Shown in pieces: positions 1 through 9,300 of a stretch of DNA of 64,000 nt (position 1 is its first letter; the number at the start of each line of letters is the position of its first letter). Below the pieces are notes generated by a model. The model was not told where the DNA came from, did no database searches, and saw nothing but the letters and a program-made list of their open reading frames with translations. The DNA comes from Flaviflexus salsibiostraticola (GTDB taxonomy: Bacteria; Actinomycetota; Actinomycetes; Actinomycetales; Actinomycetaceae): assembly GCF_003952265.1 (NCBI RefSeq), contig NZ_CP034438.1, positions 310,001 through 374,000 of the forward strand, read 5' to 3'. The position numbers were made by a program, and so were the translations under genes.

Positions 1-1125
1 GTTCTTGTCGAGGATCGCGTTGGAGACGGTCGCGTTGCGGCCGATCCACACGTTGTCGAAGAGGATCGAGCTGCGGACCGAGGACCAGGAGTTGACCCGG
101 ACGTGCGGGGACAGGACCGAGCCGATGACTTCGCCACCCGAGACGATGACGCCGGGAGAGACGAGCGAGTCGAGGGCGTGGCCCAGGCGCTCATGGTGTC
201 CGTAGACGAACTTCGCGGGCGGCAGGCCCGTGTAGCCCGTGTAGAGCGGCCACTTATCGTTGTAGAGGTTGAAGACGGGCGAGACTGAGATGAGATCCAT
301 GTTCGAGTCGTAGAAGGCGTCGATGGTGCCGACGTCCCGCCAGTAGTTGCGGTCCTTCTCCGTCGCGCCCGGGACATCGTTGTACGTGAAGTCGTAGAGG
401 CCGGCGCGGCCCTCATCGACGAACATGGGGACGATGGAGCCGCCCATGTCATGCGAGGAATCATCGTCCTCGGCATCCTCGTGGATGACATCGAGAAGGG
501 CGTCGGTGTCGAACACGTAGTTGCCCATCGAGGCGAGAACCTCATTCGGCGATTCCTTCAGCCCGACAGCATCCTTGGGCTTCTCGAGGAACGCCCGCAT
601 CTTCACCGGGTTGTCCGGGTCGGCGTCGATGACGCCGAACTGGTCGGCGAGCTCAAGGGGCTGGCGGATTCCGGCGACCGTCATCGGGAAGCCCGAGTCG
701 ATGTGGGATTCGACCATCTGGGAGAGGTCCATGCGGAAGATGTTGTCGGCGCCGAGCACGATGACAATATCGGGCTTCTCGTCCTCGATGGTGTGGAGCG
801 ACTGGTAGACGGCATCGGCGGAGCCGAGGTACCAGTTCTTTCCCATCCGCTGCTGGGCGGGCACCGGCGCAACATAGTTGCCGAGCAGGTTGGACATCCG
901 CCACGTCTTCGTGATGTGACGATCGAGTGAGTGCGACTTGTACTGCGTCAGCACGACGATCTTGAGATAGCCCGAGTTGACGAGATTCGACAGCGAGAAA
1001 TCGATGAGGCGGTAGATGCCGCCGAAGGGGACGGCCGGTTTGGCGCGCTCTGCGGTGAGCGGCATGAGCCGTTTGCCTTCCCCACCGGCGAGGACAATGG
1101 CGAGGACACGGGGATTAGATCTCAT
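1..1125 (-). CDS. glgC: Glucose-1-phosphate adenylyltransferase (partial, C-terminus outside window)
   Basis: Makes ADP-glucose from ATP and glucose-1-phosphate for alpha-glucan synthesis in the cytoplasm. Reading the minus strand from the ATG at 1125 gives [20 protein letters not shown], the nucleotidyltransferase signature loop, followed by [20 protein letters not shown] and a [13 protein letters not shown] segment at the start of the left-handed beta-helix part. The frame stays open for 375 codons to base 1, so the C-terminal ~30-40 residues are missing. It is divergent from glgA with a 108-bp gap, the usual actinobacterial arrangement, which suggests co-regulation. Identification is strong. 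Confidence 0.95.
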   Translation of the reverse strand, partial: MRSNPRVLAIVLAGGEGKRLMPLTAERAKPAVPFGGIYRLIDFSLSNLVNSGYLKIVVLTQYKSHSLDRHITKTWRMSNLLGNYVAPVPAQQRMGKNWYLGSADAVYQSLHTIEDEKPDIVIVLGADNIFRMDLSQMVESHIDSGFPMTVAGIRQPLELADQFGVIDADPDNPVKMRAFLEKPKDAVGLKESPNEVLASMGNYVFDTDALLDVIHEDAEDDDSSHDMGGSIVPMFVDEGRAGLYDFTYNDVPGATEKDRNYWRDVGTIDAFYDSNMDLISVSPVFNLYNDKWPLYTGYTGLPPAKFVYGHHERLGHALDSLVSPGVIVSGGEVIGSVLSPHVRVNSWSSVRSSILFDNVWIGRNATVSNAILDKN

Positions 1126-1233
1126 AGCGACGACTATACCAACGTCGTGATCGGGACCACCGGGTCTCGGGAAAACTGGACGGCAAGACAGGTACGATTG
1201 AGTGAGACCGACAGGCATCAGAAAGGCGATTCC

Positions 1234-2457
1234 ATGAGGGTTGATCTGCTGACACGTGAATATCCACCGAACATCTACGGCGGGGCGGGCGTTCACGTCG
1301 CTGAGCTCTCCAAGGTTCTGGCCGCCCACGCCGACGTCCATGTCCACGCCTTCGACGGCGAGCGGGAGCCCGGTCTCGTCGAGGACGTGACGGTCACCGG
1401 CTACGACTATCTCGATGGGCTCGAGGGCAACGACGCGATCCGCACCTTCGGCGTCGACCTGCAGATGGTGAATGGGGCCGAGGGCGCCGACATCGTCCAT
1501 TCCCACACGTGGTACGCGAACCTGGCCGGGCATCTGGCGGGTCTCCTCCACACCATTCCGCATGTCGTCTCCGCCCACTCGCTCGAGCCGCTGCGCCCGT
1601 GGAAGCGCGAACAGCTCGGCGGCGGCTATGAGCTCTCGTCCTTCGCCGAGCGCACCGCCTATGAGGGCGCGGCCGGCATCATCGCCGTCTCCCGTGCCAT
1701 GCGCGATGACATCCTCCGCAGCTATCCGAACGTCGACCCGGACCGGGTCGAGGTCATCCACAACGGCATCGACCTCGACGGCTGGAGGCGCCCCGAGAAT
1801 CTCGACGAGGCAGAGGAGTACTTCCGCTCGTACGGGCTCGACCCCGATCGCCCGACCGTCATCTTCGTCGGCCGCATCACCCGCCAGAAGGGCCTGCCGC
1901 ACTTCCTTCGGGCTGTCGCCCAGCTTCCCGAGGAGATCCAGGTGATCCTCTGCGCAGGTCGGCCCGACACGAAGGAGATCGCCGAGGAGGTTCGGGGGCT
2001 CGTCTCCGCGCTGCAGAAGGAGCGCGACGGCATCGTCTGGATCGACGAGCACCTGTCCCGGGAGAGGCTCATCGCGCTCCAGGTCATGTCGACCACCTTC
2101 GTCACGCCGTCCGTCTATGAACCGCTCGGCATCGTCAACCTCGAGGCCATGGCGTGCGGCCTTCCCGTCGTCGGCTCCGACACCGGCGGCATCCCCGACT
2201 GCATCGTCCACGGCGAAACGGGGCTGCTCGTCCCGATCGACCAGGTCGATGATGGCACGGGCACTCCGAAGGACCCCGAGCGGTTCGAGGCCGACCTCGC
2301 CGCAGCGCTCGCCGAGGTCTGCTCCGATCCCGAACGGGCCGAGAAGATGGGGCAGGCGGGCCGCAGGCGGGTCGAGGAGCACTTCTCGTGGGAGTCGATC
2401 GCGGAGAAGACCATCGACTTCTACTCCCGCGTCATCGACCGATTCCACAGGGGCTAA
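1234..2457 (+). CDS. glgA: GT4 glycogen synthase / maltose-1-phosphate synthase
   Basis: A 407-aa retaining glycosyltransferase of family GT4. The N-terminus [19 protein letters not shown] is the nucleotide-sugar-binding glycine loop and [14 protein letters not shown] near residue 300 is the E-x7-E donor motif. The start is the ATG at 1234, preceded by GAAAGG at 1221-1226; the frame is open further upstream but that part is unlike the family. Actinobacterial members of this short GT4 type include Rv1212c (GlgM), shown to make maltose-1-phosphate from ADP-glucose and glucose-1-phosphate, so the product may be maltose-1-phosphate rather than glycogen. Divergent glgC supplies the donor. Confidence 0.92.
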   Translation: MRVDLLTREYPPNIYGGAGVHVAELSKVLAAHADVHVHAFDGEREPGLVEDVTVTGYDYLDGLEGNDAIRTFGVDLQMVNGAEGADIVHSHTWYANLAGHLAGLLHTIPHVVSAHSLEPLRPWKREQLGGGYELSSFAERTAYEGAAGIIAVSRAMRDDILRSYPNVDPDRVEVIHNGIDLDGWRRPENLDEAEEYFRSYGLDPDRPTVIFVGRITRQKGLPHFLRAVAQLPEEIQVILCAGRPDTKEIAEEVRGLVSALQKERDGIVWIDEHLSRERLIALQVMSTTFVTPSVYEPLGIVNLEAMACGLPVVGSDTGGIPDCIVHGETGLLVPIDQVDDGTGTPKDPERFEADLAAALAEVCSDPERAEKMGQAGRRRVEEHFSWESIAEKTIDFYSRVIDRFHRG

Positions 2458-2467
2458 GCTCTAGAGT

Positions 2468-3256
2468 ATGGGAGATGTTCTACAGCTGAAGCAGGTGTCG
2501 GTGCGGCGGGGTGGCCGCAATATCGTTGACCACGTCGACTGGTCGGTCGATGAGGGTGAGCGATGGGTAATCCTCGGACCGAACGGTGCGGGCAAGACCT
2601 CCCTCATTCAGCTCGCTGCGGCACGCCTGTTCCCCACGTCGGGAGGGGTCGAGATTCTCGGCACCCCCGTGGGGAGGGCGAACGCACCTGAGCTCCATCC
2701 CCTCATCGGGCTCACCTCCTCTGCCCTCGACGCCCGGATCCCGGGCTCTGAGCGGATCCATGATGTCGTACGGACGGGCGCCTACGGCGTCACCACGCAC
2801 TGGCGTGAGTCCTACGACGAGGAGGACGATCGTCGTGCGCGCGGCCTACTCGCCTCCCTCGGCGTCGGCCACCTCGCCGACCGGACGTTCGCCTCGCTCT
2901 CCTCGGGCGAGAGGAAGCGTGTCGGGGTCGCCCGTGCCCTCATGCCCGACCCGGAGCTCCTGCTCCTCGACGAGCCGGCCTCCGGTCTCGATCTCGGGGG
3001 CCGCGAGGAGCTGCTCGACTCGCTCACGACGCTCGCCCACGAGGTCTATGCGCCCTCGATGATCCTCGTGACCCACCACGTCGAGGAGATCCCGGCGGGC
3101 TTCACCCATGCCATGCTCATGAAGGACGGGACGGCACTCCACGCCGGCCCGATCGATGATGTCATGACGAGTGAGCGGCTCGGTCAGTGCTTCGGCCTCG
3201 TCCTCGACATCGAGAAGAGCGGCGGACGCTTTGCGGCTCGGGCGCGCACCGCGTAA
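2468..3256 (+). CDS. ABC transporter ATP-binding protein, stand-alone
   Basis: A 262-aa single ABC ATPase domain: Walker A GPNGAGKTS near residue 38, signature LSSGERKRV near 143, Walker B LLLLDEPASGLDL near 160, and the switch histidine in LVTHHVEEIP. No permease gene lies beside it, and it follows glgA by 10 bp. It resembles the YlmA/ModF-like single-domain ATPases of actinobacteria whose partner is unknown. The substrate cannot be inferred from sequence. Confidence 0.85.
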   Translation: MGDVLQLKQVSVRRGGRNIVDHVDWSVDEGERWVILGPNGAGKTSLIQLAAARLFPTSGGVEILGTPVGRANAPELHPLIGLTSSALDARIPGSERIHDVVRTGAYGVTTHWRESYDEEDDRRARGLLASLGVGHLADRTFASLSSGERKRVGVARALMPDPELLLLDEPASGLDLGGREELLDSLTTLAHEVYAPSMILVTHHVEEIPAGFTHAMLMKDGTALHAGPIDDVMTSERLGQCFGLVLDIEKSGGRFAARARTA

Positions 3257-3309
3257 CCCATGAGCACCGCCCGGCCCGTATACTGATCCTCCGACGATAG
3301 GGAGAGACC

Positions 3310-3732
3310 ATGACCTGGATGACGTGGCTGATCATCGCGATCGTGCTCGGCATCATCGAGATGCTGACGATCGAATTCACGTTCCTCATGTTCGCCGGCG
3401 GCGCACTCGCCGCCGCGATCGCCGGGGGATTCACCGACAATGTCGCAATCCAGATCATCGTCTTCGCCCTCGTCTCGACCATCCTCCTGTTCACGGTTCG
3501 TCCGTGGGCGCGCAGGATGATCGACCAGACGTCGCCGGAGAACCGAACCAATGTCGATTCCCTGCCCGGCCAGATCGCCGAGTCCCTCACCGATGTGACC
3601 GCGCGCGGCGGGCGAGTCAAGCTCGATGGCGAGGTCTGGTCGGCACGCACCTACGGCTCACCCATCCCCGAGGGGTCCATCGTCGTCGTATCACGAATCG
3701 ACGGCGCCCACGCCATCGTCGAACTGAGGTAA
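3310..3732 (+). CDS. NfeD-family membrane protein
   Basis: A 140-aa protein with two or three N-terminal hydrophobic segments (residues ~3-60, including ALVSTILLFTVRPWARR) and a small C-terminal OB-fold region (ARGGRVKLDGEVWSART ... GSIVVVSRIDGAHAIVELR) typical of the short NfeD class. It lies 4 bp upstream of an SPFH gene; NfeD-SPFH pairs are a well-known association in membrane microdomain quality control. The SD AGGGAGAG precedes the ATG. The family call is confident, the cellular role only inferred. Confidence 0.88.
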   Translation: MTWMTWLIIAIVLGIIEMLTIEFTFLMFAGGALAAAIAGGFTDNVAIQIIVFALVSTILLFTVRPWARRMIDQTSPENRTNVDSLPGQIAESLTDVTARGGRVKLDGEVWSARTYGSPIPEGSIVVVSRIDGAHAIVELR

Positions 3733-3736
3733 CACC

Positions 3737-4879
3737 ATGTCAGAGCTCGAACCCGGCCAGATCATCCTCTGGATTCTCCTTCTCGTCGTCATCGTCTTCG
3801 TCGGTGCCGCGCTGTTCCGCTCGGTCCGCATCGTCTCGCAGGGCGAGGCACAGATCGTTGAGCGGCTCGGTAAGTACCACCGGACGCTGACGCCGGGCAT
3901 GCACTTCCTCGTCCCGTTCATCGATCAGATCCGCCAGCGCGTCGACCTGCGCGAACAGGTCGTTCCCTTCCCGCCCCAGCCCGTCATCACATCCGACAAC
4001 ATCGTCGTCAACATCGACACCGTCATCTACTACCAGGTGACGGGCCCCGAGGCTGCGACGTATGAGATCGCGAATCCGATGGCCGGCATTGAACAGCTCG
4101 CCGTCACGACGCTGAGGAATATCATCGGCTCGATGGATATGGAGCAGGCGCTGACGGGACGTGACCAGATCAATGGCCAGCTCCGCGGCGTCCTCGATGA
4201 GGCGACCGGCCGCTGGGGAATCCGCGTCAACCGAGTCGAGCTCAAGGCGATCGACCCGCCGGCAACGGTTCAGTCGGCCATGGAGCAGCAGATGAAGGCC
4301 GAGCGCGACCGACGCGCCGCCATTCTGACGGCTGAGGGCATCAAGCAGTCCGCCATTCTCACCGCCGAGGGCGAGAAGCAGTCGGCCATCCTCCGCGCCG
4401 AGGGCGACGCGCAGTCGACGATCCTCAAGGCTCAGGGCGACTCCCGCGCCATCCTCCAGGTGTTCGACGCGATCCACCGCGGCAACGCCGATCCGAAGCT
4501 GCTCGCCTACGAGTACATTCAGATGCTTCCGAAGATCGCCGAGTCGCAGTCGTCGAAGATGTGGATCATCCCGACCGAACTCACCGAGGCCCTCAACTCC
4601 GTGACCGCCGGATTCGGTGGCAGGCCCGATGGTCCCACGGTCGAGACCGATACTGAGGAGCGGCCGATGGTCGACTTCGGCGAGGAATCGGACGACATGG
4701 CGGCGGCGCTTCGCGACACGTCTCTGCCCGACATCGACGACGCTCTGGCCGCCGCGAAGGGTGAGGCCGCGAAGGCCACGGACGAGGCCTCCGAGGCGGG
4801 CGAGCAGTCCGGTCGACGTCCCCGCCGGAGCGATCTCTCGGGCCAGGAGCCCAATCGCCCGAACCGCGACGAGGAGTGA
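3737..4879 (+). CDS. SPFH/Band 7 (stomatin, QmcA-like) protein
   Basis: A 380-aa protein: an N-terminal membrane anchor (residues ~8-28), then the SPFH domain beginning RIVSQGEAQIVERLGKYHRT, then an Ala/Glu-rich coiled coil with the repeated unit ILTAEGEKQSA at ~190-235. An acidic, low-complexity tail of ~85 residues (residues ~295-380) ends in GQEPNRPNRDEE. It is thought to oligomerise at the inner face of the membrane with its NfeD partner just upstream. The tail is longer than in E. coli QmcA and has no recognisable domain. Confidence 0.9.
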   Translation: MSELEPGQIILWILLLVVIVFVGAALFRSVRIVSQGEAQIVERLGKYHRTLTPGMHFLVPFIDQIRQRVDLREQVVPFPPQPVITSDNIVVNIDTVIYYQVTGPEAATYEIANPMAGIEQLAVTTLRNIIGSMDMEQALTGRDQINGQLRGVLDEATGRWGIRVNRVELKAIDPPATVQSAMEQQMKAERDRRAAILTAEGIKQSAILTAEGEKQSAILRAEGDAQSTILKAQGDSRAILQVFDAIHRGNADPKLLAYEYIQMLPKIAESQSSKMWIIPTELTEALNSVTAGFGGRPDGPTVETDTEERPMVDFGEESDDMAAALRDTSLPDIDDALAAAKGEAAKATDEASEAGEQSGRRPRRSDLSGQEPNRPNRDEE

Positions 4880-4942
4880 GTTCGCGACGACCATGGAGCG
4901 GCGGGTGCGGAGGCGCCCACCGCTCCACGTGGGAAGGATGAG

Positions 4943-5779
4943 ATGTACGTAGAGCTGACGGTGGCGGATGAGCGTCTTGCCGACTACACCTCGCTCACCG
5001 ATGTCGCGCTTCGCAGGAGGCTCGAGACCGAGCGCGGGCTGTATATGGCCGAGTCGACCAACGTCATCATGCGGGCAGTCCAGGCCGGACACCGGCCGCG
5101 CTCCTTCCTCACAGCCCGGAAGTGGCTCGATTCCCTCACTCCGTGGATCGAGCTCGCGTGCGGGACCGCCGACGGTGGGGAGACTCCCGTCTACATCGCC
5201 GAGGAGGAGGTGCTCGAGGAGATCACCGGCTTCCACCTCCATCGGGGCGCGATGGCGGCGATGAACAGGCCCGAGCTGGCCGACCCGTTCGACCTCATTG
5301 AGAACGCTCGCCTCATCGCTGTCATCGAGGACGTTGTCGACCACACCAACGTTGGGGCGATCTTCCGCTCGTGCGCAGCCCTCGGCGTCGATTGCGTGCT
5401 CGTCACCCCGGGATGTGCGGACCCGCTCTACCGGCGCTCGGTCAGGGTGTCGATGGGCACGGTCTTCCAGGTGCCGTGGACGCGGGTGAGCCCGTGGCCC
5501 GGCGCGATCACGTCGCTGCGGGAGCAGGGCTGGGAGGTGGCCGCCATGGCACTGTCAGATGACTCGGTCAGCCTGCCGGACTATTGCGCGGGACTCGAGA
5601 CCCGTAAAGTCGCTCTCCTGTTCGGCACGGAGGGGGACGGTTTGACTCGCCAGGCCATCGAGTCGTCGAGTGTGACTGTCCGGATTCCGATGGCGGGCGG
5701 GGTCGACTCCCTCAATGTCGCAGCTGCGTCCGCTGTCGCCGTCTATGCCGTTGCGCAGGCACTTCGCACGGATACGTGA
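4943..5779 (+). CDS. TrmH/SpoU-family RNA 2'-O-ribose methyltransferase
   Basis: A 278-aa SPOUT methyltransferase. The three knot motifs are present: NVGAIFRSCAALG near residue 135, LLFGTEGDGLT near 228 and IPMAGGVDSLNVAAASAVA near 250, which form the SAM-binding trefoil knot. An N-terminal ~110-residue RNA-binding substrate domain precedes it. The SD GGAAGGATGAG lies directly before the ATG. The RNA target (23S rRNA or tRNA) cannot be told from sequence. Confidence 0.9.
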   Translation: MYVELTVADERLADYTSLTDVALRRRLETERGLYMAESTNVIMRAVQAGHRPRSFLTARKWLDSLTPWIELACGTADGGETPVYIAEEEVLEEITGFHLHRGAMAAMNRPELADPFDLIENARLIAVIEDVVDHTNVGAIFRSCAALGVDCVLVTPGCADPLYRRSVRVSMGTVFQVPWTRVSPWPGAITSLREQGWEVAAMALSDDSVSLPDYCAGLETRKVALLFGTEGDGLTRQAIESSSVTVRIPMAGGVDSLNVAAASAVAVYAVAQALRTDT

Positions 5780-5844
5780 AAACTCACAGGAGCGACTGGT
5801 TATATCCGGTTGCTCGACCTTGATCGTCGTGGTGGGTTAGTTTA

Positions 5845-6117
5845 ATGAAGAAAACCTCGGTCCCCTACGCCCTTTTCGTCCATGCTCTGGGGCAGACCTG
5901 CGTCCTCCATCGCAATGACCTCGGTCTGAGTCAGCGGGCTTTCGCCCACGAGATCGGCATCGACCCGAGCACGTACCAGGTCGTAGAAGCGGGCCGCACA
6001 TTCAAGGGTGAGCTGGCGAACCCGACCGCTCGCACACTCATGTCAATCGCCGATGGATTCGGCCTGACGCTCGTCGACCTCGTCGACGAGTCGTGGGAGC
6101 TCGCAGAGACTCTCTGA
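5845..6117 (+). CDS. Small XRE-family helix-turn-helix protein
   Basis: A 90-aa protein that is almost entirely one Cro/C1-type HTH: LGLSQRAFAHEIGIDPSTYQVVEAG is the helix-turn-helix region, followed by a helix ending in LVDLVDESWEL. It stands alone with its own terminator at 6134-6167. A TATATC motif at 5800-5805 could be its -10. No ligand or partner domain is present, so the regulated genes are unknown; the neighbouring surface-protein operon downstream is one candidate target. Confidence 0.8.
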   Translation: MKKTSVPYALFVHALGQTCVLHRNDLGLSQRAFAHEIGIDPSTYQVVEAGRTFKGELANPTARTLMSIADGFGLTLVDLVDESWELAETL

Positions 6118-6133
6118 GTACCCCGCTCTCCAG

Positions 6134-6167
6134 ATGCCCCCGCATGCGCAGGGGGCATTCTTCTTGT
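6134..6167 (+). terminator. Rho-independent terminator after the XRE gene
   Basis: Inverted repeat ATGCCCCC (6134-6141) and GGGGGCAT (6151-6158) with a 9-base loop, followed by TTCTTCTT. It ends the XRE transcript and separates it from the small-ORF/surface-protein operon. Confidence 0.8.
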
Positions 6168-6224
6168 GCTCGGTTCCGCGGTGGATCGGCAGTCTGTTCT
6201 CGACCGTCAAGGAAGGACAGACCC

Positions 6225-6263
6225 ATGACTATGCGTCATCACAAGGAGGACCCCCGTGGATAA
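6225..6263 (+). CDS. 12-codon micro-ORF upstream of the surface-protein operon
   Basis: ATG at 6225 opens a 12-codon ORF (MTMRHHKEDPRG) with a good Shine-Dalgarno AAGGAAGGA at 6209-6217. Its stop codon at 6261-6263 lies inside the next small gene, which starts at 6256. The second gene's SD (6243-6250) sits within this ORF, so translation here could open or occlude that site. Too short for compositional support; the call rests on the SD and the nested arrangement. Confidence 0.4.
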   Translation: MTMRHHKEDPRG

Positions 6264-6339
6264 CATCTGGATCCCAGCCATTCTCGTCATCATCTTCATC
6301 GCGTCGATCGCGACCCTTGTGCTGCGGAGGCGGCGATGA
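6256..6339 (+). CDS. 27-aa single-pass membrane miniprotein
   Basis: GTG at 6256 with a perfect SD AAGGAGGA at 6243-6250 (5-base spacing). The product starts MDNIWIPAILVIIFIAS, a single hydrophobic helix, and ends in a positively charged RRRR tail, so it is predicted to sit in the membrane with the tail in the cytoplasm. Its stop overlaps the ATG of the 1413-aa surface protein (ATGA at 6336-6339), which implies translational coupling. Function unknown; possibly an accessory factor for the surface protein, or a leader whose translation drives the next gene. Confidence 0.65.
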   Translation: MDNIWIPAILVIIFIASIATLVLRRRR

Positions 6340-9300
6340 GAAGGCTGACTGCGATCGCGGCCGCAGCCTCGCTCCTCCCGACGGCGGCGCTCTCCGCGGA
6401 CCTCATCGCGTCGCTCAATGCGGAATGGGACAGCCCGCCGGCGATGGTGGAATCCGGAACGGAGCTCGTGGCGAGGGTGGACTGGGATGCGAACTACGCC
6501 CACGGTTTCATCGACGGCACGACGGAGTCCGGCTCAGCCTTCGACCTCACCGTCCGGGGAGGCCTCTTCCTCGCGCTGCCGGATCAGTGCTCGGCCGAGT
6601 CCGAGTGGACGCCGACAACGATCCGCTGCGTCATCGACACGCCCGACGACGATGGCATCGCCGGGTACATCGCCGTCCCCGTGCGGGCCTGGGGCGGCAC
6701 CGGGGACAGTGTCACGGTGATCGCCGCGGATCAGCATGGCAATACGGCGTCGACCCCCGCGCTCGAGATGATGTCCGATCAGGGCGTGGATATCGCCCTC
6801 TCGCCGACCGGGATCACGGGCGGCGGCTATCGCTTCAACTCCGACCTCCTCGTCGACACGACGATTCCCGTCATGGTCTCGATCCCCTTCGGTGCCGAAC
6901 CGCTCACGGGCCTCGTCACGGTTGACCTCGACGTGGAGACGACCGTTGGCCCCTCGGTCGCCGACTCGATCGATGATCTGCGCATAGTCCCCGTGCCCGG
7001 GGACCGCGGCGTCACCGGGATCGCCCAGAACGGTCCTGACTTTCCGGTGCCGGACGTCTCGTGGGAGCGGCTCGATCGGTCGACGATCCGATTGACGGTT
7101 CCCGTGCCTGACCGGCCGGTCGGACCATCGGCCGATCCGGCGGGGAACATTCTCGACACGGTGCCCGTCGCATCCTTCGGCGTTGCCTTCCGCTACCCGG
7201 CGTATACGGCGTCCCTGCGCAACAGCGCGGTCTCATGGTCGGCGACGGTGCGGGGGTGGATGGCCGCGACGGAGTCGGGCCCCGTGACGGAGCAGCTGAG
7301 GACGACGAACGACCGGGCTCAGACCTCCGTCGTCGACACCGGCTCGGTCTCGGGCAAGTTCGTCAACGGCCACGCACCCGACCCGGGAGGCGTCCTCGCC
7401 GAGCCTGGTGATGATCCCTCGGCTCTGCCCAGGGTTCACCGGGACGTGTGGGATCCGGAGCTCGGCACGGGGACCCTGTCCGCGGGTGCGAACCATTGGA
7501 TCGGTCGCGGGCCGATCCTGCCCGGCGACCAGATGGTCGGCATCGTCAACGCCTCCCACTACGTCGGAATGTCTCCCAGCCAATTCACGCCGGGGACGAC
7601 CCACGGTTACTGCCTGATCTTCGACCGCGAGCGCGGTTCGACATCGTTCAACGGCAGGATCTCCGTCACCGAGCTGAGCAGCTATCGGGTCGAATACCTG
7701 TCGGGCGGGATCCCCGGAGGGTTCCTGTCGCCCGATTGCGGGCAGGGAGCCTGGTCGACAAAGCGTCCGGCCGACGTGAGCGCGATCAGGGTGCTCTTCG
7801 ATCCATCGAAGCAGGATGCGCGGTTCGCGACGCGGCCGATCCTCGGTGCCGGATATCTCGCATCGGAGTCGCTCGGGGAGGGGGAACGCGCATGGATGGC
7901 TTCCGGCCACTCCACGAACATCGCCGCGGGCTGGGACATGACAGGGTCGACGATCAGCAGACTGCCCGTCCAGGAGGCCGCGCCCACCTATACGAGCACG
8001 ACGACTTTCCGTGATGCCGTCGAGGCCGTTCCCTATCGGACGACCGTCCAGCTCGGCAGCAGCGTCGACACGGTGAAACCGGGCGACCCCGTGGACTGGA
8101 CGGTTCAGACCCGCCTGTCTGCGGCTCCGTTCGCCGACCGGGGCACCCACTCGGTCCACCATCGTCTCGTGCTGCCACCGGGCACCGAGGTGGCCGACAC
8201 GAGCATGACCGCCACGGTGTCGACCGAGGGCGGACGACAGGTCGTCTCCTGGGCCTCGCGCATGGCGGTCGGCTCCGTTGCCGACGTGGTGATCTCCACC
8301 ATTCATCGCACGGGTACCGGCACGCTCACGGCGCAGGTGACCGTCGAGAACATGACGGGCGCCGAGCTGGGAACGGACAGCGACACCGACACCATCATCG
8401 CGCTCGCCTCGGCAGGCACTCATCTGAGCAAGGCCACGGAGGCCGCCGAGTTTGCGCTCGACGGTTCGAACCGCTGGACCGTCACCCTGGAGAATCGCGA
8501 TCTGTGGCCTGTCGCTGTGGCGGACACGATCGACATCCTCCCGTACACCGGGGACGGCAGGGAGACTCTCACCTCGGCCGATCTCACGGTCACCGAAGTG
8601 ACTGGGGAGGAGATCTGGGTGTCGACGGCGGATCCCGCGACGATCAGTCGCGATCCGCTCGCCGCCTCGAATGGGGCGGTGGGCCGGCCGTCGGCGCTCT
8701 GGGAGCGCTGGGATGGGCAGGAGGGCATCTCGGCCATCCGCTGGATCACCCGCGATCTGGGTCCGGGAATGAGCGTTGACTACACGATCGACTACACCGC
8801 GAGCGGCGCGACGAATGGCGATCGACTCGTCAACTCGGCCCAGTCCAGGACGAGCGGCGCACTGACGACGATGGTCGATTCCATGCAGGCGACGACGATC
8901 GGGCCACCCGCCGACCTCCAGGTCGATAAGCGCCTCATCGGTGATGACGCCGTCCTCGCGCCCGGGGAGGAGCTCCTCTTCGAGATCACCGTCCACGGCG
9001 CCGGTCCCGGGACTGTTCGTGGTGCTGTCGTCACGGACATCCCGTTGGAGGGACTCGAGGACGTCCGGTTCGTCGAGGCCTCGCGAGGGACTTTCGAGGG
9101 TGACACGTGGCGGATCGGCGATCTGCCCGAGGGGCGTGTCGAGACCGCCACGGTGCGGGCGACCGCACTCGGCGGGCCCGTCGAGAACGTCATCGTCGGC
9201 TGCGATGCGGACTGTGTGCCCGTCATGCCGCCGACCTGCGAGCCGAACGTCGACGTCTACTCCGACACCGACCGGTGTGATCGTGTCCGCGTGGATGAGC

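Noticed and set aside
931..1233. In-frame upstream extension of glgA
   Set aside because: It overlaps glgC on the other strand and has no family likeness; the ATG at 1234 with GAAAGG in front gives the standard GT4 N-terminus.
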